From: SG8-4 sp964598225 | GTDB lineage: Bacteria; Planctomycetota; Phycisphaerae; Sedimentisphaerales; Anaerobacaceae | Assembly: GCA_964598225.1 (NCBI GenBank) | Contig: CAZRBG010000026.1 | Coordinates: forward strand, 1-64,000 | Direction of reading: 5' to 3' | Length of the DNA stretch: 64,000 nt | Part shown: positions 31,760-39,162 of the stretch, one piece after another | Numbering within the stretch: position 1 is the stretch's first letter | How the letters are laid out: every line of letters starts with the position of its first letter | The notes under the pieces: generated by a model | What the model was told of the DNA's origin: nothing | Seen by the model: the letters and a program-made list of their open reading frames with translations, nothing else | Databases searched by the model: none | Translations under genes and position numbers: made by a program

Positions 31760-32158
31760 ATGGAACCCAAAGACCTTAAGAAAACCTTAAGGCCCGCCAC
31801 TTTACGTAAAGCACGTAAGATCGTAGCCGGATATACTATATCAATCAATCCAGCGACGCAGTCCGGGTTTGTGGGCAGTGCGTATGAATTTCCGACGGCT
31901 TTCGGCAGAGGCAAGACAAGAGAAGAATGCCTCAAGGCGACACAAGAAGTCCTGGCAGTGGCTGTAGCTACGATGCTGCATGCAGGCGGGACTCCTCCGG
32001 AACCAGCCTCACAAAAGAGAACAGTGCAGGTGAACGTCCGGCTCACCCAAAGGGAAAAGGCTATTCTGTCTAAAGTAGCTGCTAATTCCGGATTCACGGG
32101 CTTGTCTCAATTCATGCGTGCTTCTGCTTTGAATAATGCCCCAAAAGTCATTCTCTGA
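31760..32158 (+). CDS. HicB-like antitoxin with C-terminal DNA-binding segment
   Basis: 132 residues. The middle (YEFPTAFGRGKTREECLKAT) and VLAVAVATMLHAGGTPPEP match the partial RNase H-like fold of HicB antitoxins, including the Pro-rich end. The C-terminal part, RTVQVNVRLTQREKAILSKV followed by GLSQFMRASAL, looks like a ribbon-helix-helix DNA-binding domain. A HicB of this type binds the toxin and represses its own promoter; the palindrome near 31420-31436 is a candidate operator. The pair forms a compact operon behind a strong promoter. Confidence 0.7.
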   Translation: MEPKDLKKTLRPATLRKARKIVAGYTISINPATQSGFVGSAYEFPTAFGRGKTREECLKATQEVLAVAVATMLHAGGTPPEPASQKRTVQVNVRLTQREKAILSKVAANSGFTGLSQFMRASALNNAPKVIL

Positions 32159-32268
32159 GCATTGTCCTGTCTCGGCTTCAAGGGCATTTCCGACTTTCCA
32201 CGCAACACAGCACTCAACACCGTCCTCTCCAGCCGCTGATAGACTATATCGAAATCACTATAGGGATC

Positions 32269-32296
32269 GTCATTGCGAGCGCAGCGAAGCAATCTC
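32269..32296. repeat. GTCATTGCGAGC palindromic repeat
   Basis: GTCATTGCGAGCGCAGCGAAG then CAATCTC. Same family as 7195, 12395 and 49549. It lies in the 280-base gap between the HicB-like gene and rsfS. The rest of the gap shows a TTTTTT run at 32413-32418 after an imperfect GC-rich stem, possibly a weak terminator. Confidence 0.65.
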
Positions 32297-32439
32297 AACT
32301 ACTGCGACCCAAGAGATTACCCCGTTTTGGTTCGGCATGCACTTTCGGCGTTGAATTCATTGACGATAGCGTCTATTATATGTAATCTGTCCGGGTGGCC
32401 TAATCGGCTGCCTTTTTTGTTGAGAATGGGGATTCGCGT

Positions 32440-32802
32440 TTGACTAAGAAGCAAAAGACAAAGGCAAAGCAGTTCGCCCTGGCGGCCGCTAAGTTAGCGG
32501 ATGAGCGGCACTGCACGGATATCGTGGTAATGGACCTGGCGGGGGTATCGCCCGCTACGGACTATTTCGTGATCGCGACAGGCACGAGCGACCGGCAGAT
32601 ACGCGCAGTCGCCGATGAAATATGCCAGGAGGCGAAAGAGCAGAAAGTGCAGCGCTTCGGCAGAGCCGGCTACGAACAGGCACGATGGATCCTGCTCGAT
32701 TTCGTCGACGTCGTAGTCCACCTGTTCGATACCGAATACCGGGACTACTACGACCTCGAGTTGCTCTGGGGAGACGCCGAGAGATTGAATATTGACGATT
32801 GA
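32440..32802 (+). CDS. rsfS: Ribosomal silencing factor RsfS
   Basis: 120 residues, TTG start with GGGGA 7-8 bases upstream. Family motifs: DIVVMDLAGVSPATDYFVIATG, SDRQIRAVADEI, and the C-terminal WILLDFVDVVVHLF with DTEYRDYYDLELLWGDA. RsfS binds ribosomal protein uL14 and blocks joining of the subunits when nutrients are short. Length is normal. The usual neighbours (nadD, rlmH) are absent. A TTGACT/ATTGACTATTG simple repeat follows the stop codon. Confidence 0.93.
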   Translation: MTKKQKTKAKQFALAAAKLADERHCTDIVVMDLAGVSPATDYFVIATGTSDRQIRAVADEICQEAKEQKVQRFGRAGYEQARWILLDFVDVVVHLFDTEYRDYYDLELLWGDAERLNIDD

Positions 32803-32840
32803 TTATTGACTATTGAAACATAGAGGTAGCTGTGCCCCTC

Positions 32841-32869
32841 TTTGTCATTCCTGCGAAGGCAGGAATCCA
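32841..32869 (+). repeat. Left inverted repeat of the GIY-YIG cassette
   Basis: Starts TTTGTCATTCCTGCGAAGGC and ends AGGAATCCA. It matches the reverse complement of 33185-33213 in 28 of 29 positions. It is itself palindromic (CCTGC...GCAGG). Confidence 0.85.
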
Positions 32870-32875
32870 TAAGCT

Positions 32876-33178
32876 ATGAAAGAGTACTTTGTCTACATCC
32901 TCGCAAGTAAAAGAAACGGAACGCTCTACATCGGAGTAACAAACAATCTGCTTAAAAGAGTCCACCAGCATAAAGATAACATCGTCGAAGGATTTACTCA
33001 GAAATACAGAGTCCATAACCTTGTCTACTATGAAGTATTCGGCAGAATCGAAGATGCGTTAATCAGAGAAAAGCGATTGAAGAAGTGGAAACGAGCGTGG
33101 AAAATTAGATTGATTGAACAGTCCAATCCAAATTGGGAGGATTTGTTTGAGACTTTGAGTGACCAAATATACTTGTGA
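32876..33178 (+). CDS. GIY-YIG single-domain endonuclease
   Basis: 100 residues, nearly all GIY-YIG domain. The signature opens YFVYILASKRNGTLYIGVTN (Y-V-Y / Y-I-G), followed by RVHQHKDNIVEGFTQKYRV with the conserved Arg and His, then VYYEVFGRIEDALIREKRLK with the metal-binding Glu. It ends KKWKRAWKIRLI. Proteins of this group cut DNA; many are found alone and are often called UPF0213. The gene starts 6 bases after the left repeat and stops 6 bases before the right repeat, so gene and repeats form one unit. This layout suggests the nuclease may be responsible for spreading the repeats. Confidence 0.85.
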   Translation: MKEYFVYILASKRNGTLYIGVTNNLLKRVHQHKDNIVEGFTQKYRVHNLVYYEVFGRIEDALIREKRLKKWKRAWKIRLIEQSNPNWEDLFETLSDQIYL

Positions 33179-33184
33179 ACATAC

Positions 33185-33213
33185 TGGATTCCTGCCTCCG
33201 CAGGAATGACAAA
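33185..33213 (-). repeat. Right inverted repeat of the GIY-YIG cassette
   Basis: TGGATTCCTGCCTCCGCAGG then AATGACAAA. One mismatch against the left copy. Gene-free relatives occur at 14091, 60753 and, more diverged, 40391 in this window. Confidence 0.85.
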
Positions 33214-33254
33214 CGGGCCTTGTACGACTGAGGCAAAGGTTATTGGAATACTAA

Positions 33255-35042
33255 ATGAAATCGGTGATTGAAATACTCGAAGAACGAATCACGACGGCGA
33301 TGGTAGCTGTCTCCGGAGGGCAGGATTGTGCGGCGATAGTCAAACCTGCCAAAGACCCGAAGTTCGGGGACTACCAGGCTAACGGTGTGATGGGCCTGGC
33401 CAAAAAGCTCAAGACCAACCCGCGCAAGCTCGCCGAGCACGTCGTAGAGAGACTGGACCTGAGCGACATCTGCGAGCCACCCGAAGTAGCCGGGCCGGGA
33501 TTTATCAATCTGCGGCTAAAGCCCGATTTCCTGGCCGACAGCCTGCTTGAAATCAACAAAGCCTCAGCCGATCTCGGCATCCAGAAAACAGACGAGCCCA
33601 AGACTATCGTCGTCGATTTTTCAAGCCCCAACATCGCCAAGCAAATGCACGTGGGCCACCTGCGCAGCACAATCATCGGCGACAGCATCTGCCGAACCCT
33701 CGAAGCCCTCGGCCACAACGTAATCCGCCAAAACCACATCGGCGACTGGGGTACTCAGTTTGGGATGCTCTGTGCGCTTTTTGACGAAAGATTGCTGTGG
33801 ATGAGTGGCGGAATTCAAAAGATGAAACTCGTCTCTTCAGAAGAGATATTAGGAGAACTCGAAGCTTTCTACAGAGAAGCGAAGGAAAAATTTGATTCAG
33901 ATGAGCAGTTCTCTAATACAGCTCGTCATGCCATAGCCGGCCTGCACTCTGGACAAGGTATATGGCGTAAACATTGGGAAAGTATAGTAAATTACTCCAA
34001 AAGACATTACGAAGAAATCTATAGACAACTCTCTGTAACCTTAAGAGATGAAGATGTCCGAGGCGAAAGTTCATATCAAAATGATTTGCCAAATATAGTA
34101 AAGGAGTTGAAAATAGCGGGTTTGGCCAAGGAATCTGATGGGGCTGTCTGTGTTTTTCCGCCGGGCTTCAAGAATAAGCAGGGTGATCCGCTGCCGTTTA
34201 TTATTCAGAAGTCGGATGGGGCGTATTTGTATGCGACTACGGATCTGGCGGCGATTCGGTATCGGGTTGATGAATTGAAGGCTGATGCTATTGTTTACGT
34301 CACCGACTCGCGGCAGAAGCTGCATTTTGAGATGTTGTTTGCCGTGGCGCGGATGGCCGGGTGGGCGCCGGATAATGTTGAGCTTTCGCATGTTATGTTC
34401 GGCAGCGTTTTAGGCGAGGATGGCGCGCCGTTGAAGACGCGCTCGGGTGAGAACATCAAGTTAAAGGACCTGCTCAATGAAGCCGTCGAGCGGGCGAAAG
34501 CTGTGGTCGAAGAGAAGAATCCTGATCTGCCGGCCGAGAAGAAAGCTCAGATCGCTAAAGCGGTCGGCGTCGGGGCGGTTAAGTACGCGGATTATTCCAA
34601 CAATCGAACGAGCGACTACATATTCAGCTTCGACAAGATGCTCGCGATGGACGGCAACACCGCGCCGTATATGCAGTATGCATACGCGCGGATAAAGTCC
34701 ATCGAGCGAAAGGCTCAGAGCAAAGACATGGACATAGAGTCCGAGCTTGCCGGCGTGACCAGTGCAAATCTCGTCGAGCAGTCGGAAATCGACCTGGCGA
34801 AGCATTTAATTCGCTACGGCGAGGCAATACAAGCCGCGGCAGCAGACTACAGGCCCAATTATCTGACCATGTATCTCTACGAGCTTGCGCAGAAGTTCAG
34901 CGCGTTCTATACTAACTGCCCGGTGTTGGGAGCCGGCCCTGACCAGAGGCCCACCAGACTGCTGCTTTGCGATCTGACCGCCAGGACAATAAAACACGGC
35001 CTTCAAGAGCTGCTGGGCATCGAGGTCGTCGAGCAGATGTGA
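33255..35042 (+). CDS. argS: Arginyl-tRNA synthetase
   Basis: 595 residues, full length for the family. The N-terminal tRNA-recognition domain (about 1-110) ends GPGFINLRL. The class I HIGH motif is HVGH in SSPNIAKQMHVGHLRST. The KMSKS region is degenerate (LKTRSGENIKL), as usual in ArgS. The anticodon-binding C terminus contains LAQKFSAFYTNCPVL. It charges tRNA-Arg. The segment 33775-34130 (about residues 175-292) is clearly AT-richer and uses A/T-ending codons unlike both flanks, suggesting a mosaic gene; the reading frame stays intact. Confidence 0.95.
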   Translation: MKSVIEILEERITTAMVAVSGGQDCAAIVKPAKDPKFGDYQANGVMGLAKKLKTNPRKLAEHVVERLDLSDICEPPEVAGPGFINLRLKPDFLADSLLEINKASADLGIQKTDEPKTIVVDFSSPNIAKQMHVGHLRSTIIGDSICRTLEALGHNVIRQNHIGDWGTQFGMLCALFDERLLWMSGGIQKMKLVSSEEILGELEAFYREAKEKFDSDEQFSNTARHAIAGLHSGQGIWRKHWESIVNYSKRHYEEIYRQLSVTLRDEDVRGESSYQNDLPNIVKELKIAGLAKESDGAVCVFPPGFKNKQGDPLPFIIQKSDGAYLYATTDLAAIRYRVDELKADAIVYVTDSRQKLHFEMLFAVARMAGWAPDNVELSHVMFGSVLGEDGAPLKTRSGENIKLKDLLNEAVERAKAVVEEKNPDLPAEKKAQIAKAVGVGAVKYADYSNNRTSDYIFSFDKMLAMDGNTAPYMQYAYARIKSIERKAQSKDMDIESELAGVTSANLVEQSEIDLAKHLIRYGEAIQAAAADYRPNYLTMYLYELAQKFSAFYTNCPVLGAGPDQRPTRLLLCDLTARTIKHGLQELLGIEVVEQM

Positions 35043-35108
35043 TGTTTCTCCTTGCAATAACGCCAAGATATGCTACCTTAATCTCGGTTATCATGGGAGA
35101 ATAGAGTA

Positions 35109-35414
35109 ATGCCTTATTCACTCGAACAGAAGATCCCAAGAGATGAGCTGATTGAGTTCTGCAAGAAGAATTACATTAAGAAACTGTCTCTTTTTGGTTC
35201 CGCTTTCCAAGGGTCGTTGCAACCTGACAGCGACGTTGACCTTTTGGTGGAATTCGAGGAAGGTCGTACTCCGGGGCTGTTTTCGATTGTGAAGATGGAA
35301 ATGGAGCTCGGAGAAGCACTCGGCAGGAAAGTCGATCTGCGGACGCCCGAAGACCTGAGCAGGTACTTTCGCGATGAGGTAATCCGAAATGCCAAACTTG
35401 AGTATCAGTCCTGA
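35109..35414 (+). CDS. Minimal nucleotidyltransferase (MntA-type), HEPN partner absent
   Basis: 101 residues. The signature LSLFGSAFQGSLQPDSDVDLLVEF is the G-S-x10-D-x-D motif of minimal nucleotidyltransferases, with the two metal-binding Asps. A third acidic residue is supplied by RKVDLRTPEDL. MntA antitoxins modify a HEPN toxin (HepT) encoded next to them, but no HEPN gene is adjacent here, so this is a solitary copy. Confidence 0.85.
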   Translation: MPYSLEQKIPRDELIEFCKKNYIKKLSLFGSAFQGSLQPDSDVDLLVEFEEGRTPGLFSIVKMEMELGEALGRKVDLRTPEDLSRYFRDEVIRNAKLEYQS

Positions 35415-35417
35415 AGT

Positions 35418-35504
35418 ATGGAGTACTTCGACAGAGGATGTTCCTTTACTCATAACCGAATTGAGAAAGCTAATCGATTTAGAATGAGAGAAAACGACAA
35501 ATGA
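35418..35504 (+). CDS. Possible 28-residue peptide overlapping yjbQ
   Basis: ATG GAG ... TGA directly follows the nucleotidyltransferase gene (three bases after its stop) and overlaps the next start as ATGA. The tight spacing is the only evidence; the peptide (MEYFDRGCSFTHNRIEK...) matches no family I know. It could be the stump of a lost partner gene. Confidence 0.25.
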   Translation: MEYFDRGCSFTHNRIEKANRFRMRENDK

Positions 35505-35911
35505 AAATCGTCAAGGAAGACTTTCGCGTCAGCACCAAGAGCCGTAATCAAATGATTGACATTACGAGTCAGGTTCACTCACTAATCAGCGAATCCGGCA
35601 TTGATAGCGGCGACGCTATCATCTATTGTCCGCACACCACCGCCGGGATCACTATCAATGAGAACGCCGATCCGTCTGTGCCGCACGATATCCTGCTGAC
35701 TCTTGAGGAACTGGTGCCGCAACGCCGGCGGGGCTACCGGCACGGCGAGGGCAACTCGGATTCGCACTGCAAGAGTTCTATGGTCGGCTGCAGCGAGCAG
35801 ATTCTGATAAGCAACGGATCGCCCGATTTGGGGACATGGCAGGGGATATACTTCTGCGAATTCGACGGTCCTCGCAACCGCAAGGTGACAGTCCAGATCC
35901 GCGGAGAGTGA
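35501..35911 (+). CDS. yjbQ: YjbQ/UPF0047 family protein
   Basis: 136 residues. Family motifs: IIYCPHTTAGITINENADP, HGEGNSDSHCKSSMVG (usually GNSHAHLKSS), LGTWQGIYFCEFDGPRNR. The fold binds metal through conserved His residues. E. coli YjbQ has weak thiamin phosphate synthase activity, but its physiological role is unclear. One family His is replaced by Asp (GNSDSH). It is probably co-transcribed with the nucleotidyltransferase upstream. Confidence 0.88.
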   Translation: MKIVKEDFRVSTKSRNQMIDITSQVHSLISESGIDSGDAIIYCPHTTAGITINENADPSVPHDILLTLEELVPQRRRGYRHGEGNSDSHCKSSMVGCSEQILISNGSPDLGTWQGIYFCEFDGPRNRKVTVQIRGE

Positions 35912-36407
35912 AAACTCCACTTGCCGGACCACCGAGCGCACAAAAAAGGCGAGGTGGTGGAACCGGCTGGGGGGGAGACCGGTGAACCACACTGCCTCGC
36001 CGAGGTTTGTCAGCCGCCCGAAGACGGCATTATTTCCTCACTCGGGCCTACGTTCAACTGAGAAAAATATCACACACGAAATACCCAGTCAAACAAAAAA
36101 AGAAGAACGGAAAAAAAACGCAAGGGCAAATACAACGCCACCCGCACAGCATCTATTATTTGTTAGTATACACCTTTACGGCCCAAAAAGCAAGCATTAA
36201 ATGGGTATTTTCCTATTTTTTTGCAAATATCGCTATATTCGGCCGAGCCGGCCCGGATTGCTGAAGACAGGGTGTTTTCGGGCTCAAAAGGGAAAAAGTC
36301 GAAATTCGGCTGCGAGGAGTTTTTTGCTGGCCAGAAGGCTCTTGGATTGATATTTTGAGCACTTTACCGAATTGTGGTTAATGGTTCTGATTTCCTGCAG
36401 TTTATTT
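35912..36407. other. Long intergenic region with a structured-RNA candidate
   Basis: About 495 bases. The first third holds two strong hairpins (listed separately). The rest is A-rich (long A runs at 36098-36120) and then GC-rich near 36240-36260. A 5'-UTR or small RNA gene is possible. No open frame with family features. Confidence 0.5.
35948..36047 (+). ncRNA. Unidentified structured RNA candidate
   Basis: First hairpin: GGCGAG (35948-35953) with CTCGCC (35996-36001); GTGGT (35954-35958) with ACCAC (35986-35990); ACCGG (35962-35966) with CCGGT (35979-35983), loop of purines. Second hairpin: GCCCGA (36016-36021) with TCGGGC (36042-36047); GCCG (36013-36016) can instead pair with CGGC (36025-36028), a possible switch. 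No match to tRNA, SRP or RNase P cores that I can recognise. Strand is assigned by the neighbouring genes only. Confidence 0.3.
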
Positions 36408-37130
36408 ATGACAAAGATTGCTACAAAACTCAAAAATGTCGCAGATGCAGTCGATGCCGCCTGCGCACGTGCCGGCAGAGAACCGGACAAGGTCAAGCTA
36501 ATCGTTGTCACCAAGTCGGCCGATATCGAGGCTATTAAAGAAGTTATTCAACTGGGATACACCGACCTTGGCGAGAATCGCGTCCAGCAGTTGAAAAAAG
36601 TCTCCGCCCAGGTGACTGAATTTCTGCAGCAGTCCAAAGGCAACAAGGGCCTGCCGGAGAAGGTCAATTGGCATCTTATCGGTCATCTTCAGCGGAACAA
36701 AGTAAGGCAGGCGCTGCCGATAACCTCTCTCGTGCATTCGGTGGACACGCTTCGGCTGGCCGAAGAAATCAGCACCGCCGGAGCAAAACTGAATTTACAT
36801 CCCCGAGTGCTGCTTCAGGTCAATGCATCTAACGAGCCGCAGAAATACGGCGTCCCGGTAGGCGCAGCGACGCACCTGGCCGAGCAGATAGAAAGCCTGC
36901 CGAATCTGGATCTGGTCGGTCTGATGACGATGGCGCCGCTGACACACAACAAGGACATCGTCCGGGCGTGCTTTGTCCGGGCCAGAGAACTTTTTATCGA
37001 GATGCGCGGAGAGAAGATCGTTGGGCCACAGTTCACCGAGCTGAGCATGGGTATGAGCAGCGACTACGAAATAGCAGTAGAGGAAGGGGCAACGATATTG
37101 CGAATAGGCTCGGCAGTTTTCGCCGGATGA
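36408..37130 (+). CDS. yggS: YggS/PROSC family PLP homeostasis protein
   Basis: About 240 residues from ATG 36408; two earlier in-frame starts exist and no start has a clear RBS. Motifs: LIVVTKSADIEAI with the PLP-binding Lys, LGENRVQQL, NWHLIGHLQRNKV, LLQVNASNEPQKYGV, GLMTMAP, and LSMGMSSDYEIAVEEGATIL with the phosphate-binding Ser and Thr. YggS binds pyridoxal phosphate without enzymatic turnover and balances B6 and amino-acid pools. Usually near sepF or proC; neither is here. Confidence 0.92.
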   Translation: MTKIATKLKNVADAVDAACARAGREPDKVKLIVVTKSADIEAIKEVIQLGYTDLGENRVQQLKKVSAQVTEFLQQSKGNKGLPEKVNWHLIGHLQRNKVRQALPITSLVHSVDTLRLAEEISTAGAKLNLHPRVLLQVNASNEPQKYGVPVGAATHLAEQIESLPNLDLVGLMTMAPLTHNKDIVRACFVRARELFIEMRGEKIVGPQFTELSMGMSSDYEIAVEEGATILRIGSAVFAG

Positions 37131-37440
37131 CGCAGCAGTAATTCGGTTCACACCGCACCGCCGCCGCCCCCGCAGTGATTCACAATTAGCCCGAGACGGT
37201 TATTGCGGCCGGAGACGAGGCCAAATTATTCCGGGTCAATGGGCAGTTCCGGCAAGCAGTATTTTCCCATCGTATATCGGACGTTTTTCAGGCATACTTC
37301 ACGTCATAAGACCGTTCTGTCCGCATATCTCCCGTAAGGGACATCTTAGGCGGAAAAAGTACCCCAAAAACGAAAAGTGGCGTTAATAAAAAGCCGATTG
37401 GAATCGAATATGGACTATTGACTGTTGATGGGTGCCAAAA
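37131..37440. other. Intergenic region upstream of the phosphatase gene
   Basis: 310 bases. A C-rich run (CCGCCGCCGCCCCCGC) at 37158-37173 is followed by mixed sequence. ATTGACTGTTGATG near 37417-37430 resembles the ATTGACTATTG simple repeats found after the GLUG gene and after rsfS. No clear promoter. Confidence 0.4.
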
Positions 37441-38724
37441 ATGGGCAAAACGGAATCTTTGGACGACATTCAGATTCGCATAGGCTTCACGGACGTCTTG
37501 TATATGTCCGGCGACAGCTCCATACCATCGGAAATTAAGCGTTTCTTCAGACAAAAAAAGTTATCCTTTCGCGTCCTGGGCACAGGCAAATTCAGCCAGG
37601 TGCGCGAGAGCCTCGATCAGATAGGGACGGTCGTTGTCGACACGAGAGATTCGGAGACTTCCGAGCAGCAGTTGGTTCGGATAATCGAGCGCCTGGAGAG
37701 GGAGCGCATAGGCGTGATATTGCTTACCGGTCCGATGAAGGTTCCGGTGAAAAGCTTCTCGCTGTCGCCCACGAAGACCAGCTTTTGTATGAGCAGCACG
37801 ATCGACGGGATCTCGACAGAAGAGTTATGGTCGCGGATCAGTATAAACCTCGCGTGCCGAAAAGGTGTATCTTCGGCGGCCGTCAAGCCGGTGCTTGGTG
37901 CCAGAGCGGTGCACACAATTTTCAAGAACAGACTTGCGGAGCAACTTAACATGACCAAAGCCCTCGCGGAAAGCCTTACCGAGCAGCTTCGTCTGGCCGG
38001 TCTGGTCCAGCAGGATTTCCTTCCGGGCAAGCTGCCCGATACCGATCAGTTGCAGTGGGCTTCGTTCTTTAAGCCTGCTGAGTGGGTATCCGGCGATATT
38101 TACGACGCGGTGCGCGTCGACGAGCAGCACATAGGCTTTTATGTGGCGGATGTAGTCGGCCACGGCATGCCCGCGGCACTGCTGACGATCTTTCTCAAGC
38201 AGGCCCTGGTCATGAGAGAGACGATCGGGAGCAATTATCGCGTTTTCTCACCCGCCGAGGTGGTGAAGAATCTCAATCTGCGAATGACCGCTCAGAAACT
38301 GTCGGGTTATCAGTTCGCGACCGCCTGCTATTGTCTGCTGAACACAAGAACGCTGCAGTTGACATTTGCTCGTGCGGGGCATCCCTACCCGCTTCTCATC
38401 AGAGGCGGCGAACAGCCGAAACAACTGGAGGTGCGGGGCTCCCTACTCGGAATCTTCGAACAGGCCGAGTATTTACAGGAAACCGTGCAACTCCAGCCGG
38501 GCGACAAGCTGCTGCTGTACTCCGACGGCGCCGAGCCGTTCATCGGCCAATTTGACGACCAAAGCAGTTTCGTTTTCAACGAGGATTTCTGCAAGGCGGC
38601 ACAACAGCCGATTGGTGAGTGCCTCGACTCTTTAAATGTACTGATAAAGAGTCGCCAAATAGAGGTTTCCGAGATTGACGACATCACGATGTTGGGGCTC
38701 GAAATCATCTCCAGTTTCGGGTAA
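37441..38724 (+). CDS. SpoIIE/RsbU-type PP2C phosphatase with N-terminal receiver-like domain
   Basis: 427 residues from ATG 37441 (a GTG lies 9 bases upstream). Residues about 15-140 look like a degenerate receiver fold (VLYMSGDSS, TVVVDTRDS, VILLTGP) without a clear phosphorylation triad. A coiled linker leads to the PP2C_SIG domain: AEWVSGDIYDAV with the metal-binding Gly-Asp, HIGFYVADVVGHGMPAALLT, FARAGHPYPLL, KLLLYSDGAEP, and EIDDITMLGLE. Such phosphatases dephosphorylate STAS anti-anti-sigma factors; a STAS gene lies 21 kb away at 59404. Likely part of a partner-switching pathway. Confidence 0.88.
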   Translation: MGKTESLDDIQIRIGFTDVLYMSGDSSIPSEIKRFFRQKKLSFRVLGTGKFSQVRESLDQIGTVVVDTRDSETSEQQLVRIIERLERERIGVILLTGPMKVPVKSFSLSPTKTSFCMSSTIDGISTEELWSRISINLACRKGVSSAAVKPVLGARAVHTIFKNRLAEQLNMTKALAESLTEQLRLAGLVQQDFLPGKLPDTDQLQWASFFKPAEWVSGDIYDAVRVDEQHIGFYVADVVGHGMPAALLTIFLKQALVMRETIGSNYRVFSPAEVVKNLNLRMTAQKLSGYQFATACYCLLNTRTLQLTFARAGHPYPLLIRGGEQPKQLEVRGSLLGIFEQAEYLQETVQLQPGDKLLLYSDGAEPFIGQFDDQSSFVFNEDFCKAAQQPIGECLDSLNVLIKSRQIEVSEIDDITMLGLEIISSFG

Positions 38725-38856
38725 GCAATGCAAAACCCGCACACCTTGCCCTGTTGTTTTGCTCAGAAGAAATTGTTTTGGCAGTCACCTATTGTAGGCA
38801 GGGCCTGCGTTGGTCCGGCCTTTTCTGCATTTGGAGTTTTAATCTAACGCTAAAAA

Positions 38857-39159
38857 TCATGCCGGAGAAAGAAGACCCGGCGAGACGTTCCAGCGATGCC
38901 CTTTATCGGTGAGGATTGAGATGGTTTTCTTGTTGAGCTTTTGAACGGTGCCGTTTTTCCATTCGCCGCTCGGCGACTGGAATCCGACCTTGTCTCCGAT
39001 ATTGAACTGGGACATGAGCGCCGTGCTCCTCGCCTGGGAAATCAGTTTCAGGCGCTCGATAATCAGGCGATTGAGAAAACGCAGGTCATCCTCGCCCATC
39101 TGCCGAATCGCTTCGGCAGCGGTATTTCTGTCCTTTAATATGTAATGTCCATTCGCCAT
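38857..39159 (-). CDS. Small hypothetical protein with SH3/KOW-like C terminus
   Basis: 100 residues. N-terminal helices (AAEAIRQMGEDDLRFLNRLI) are followed by a small beta domain, FNIGDKVGFQSPSGEWKNG then TVQKLNKKTISIL and GHRWNVSP, resembling the SH3-like or KOW-type folds that bind nucleic acid. It ends 4 bases from the dehydrogenase gene's 3' end and is on the same strand downstream of it, so they could be co-transcribed. No function known. Confidence 0.6.
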   Translation of the reverse strand: MANGHYILKDRNTAAEAIRQMGEDDLRFLNRLIIERLKLISQARSTALMSQFNIGDKVGFQSPSGEWKNGTVQKLNKKTISILTDKGHRWNVSPGLLSPA

Positions 39160-39162
39160 GAG

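Noticed and set aside
32841..33213. CRISPR-like array from recurring GTCATTCC repeats
   Set aside because: Only two copies are close together, in inverted orientation, with a gene between; no regular spacers or cas genes.
35948..36047. tRNA, SRP RNA, RNase P RNA or cobalamin riboswitch
   Set aside because: Cloverleaf, GGAAGCAGC-like and other conserved cores are missing; only stem structure is seen.
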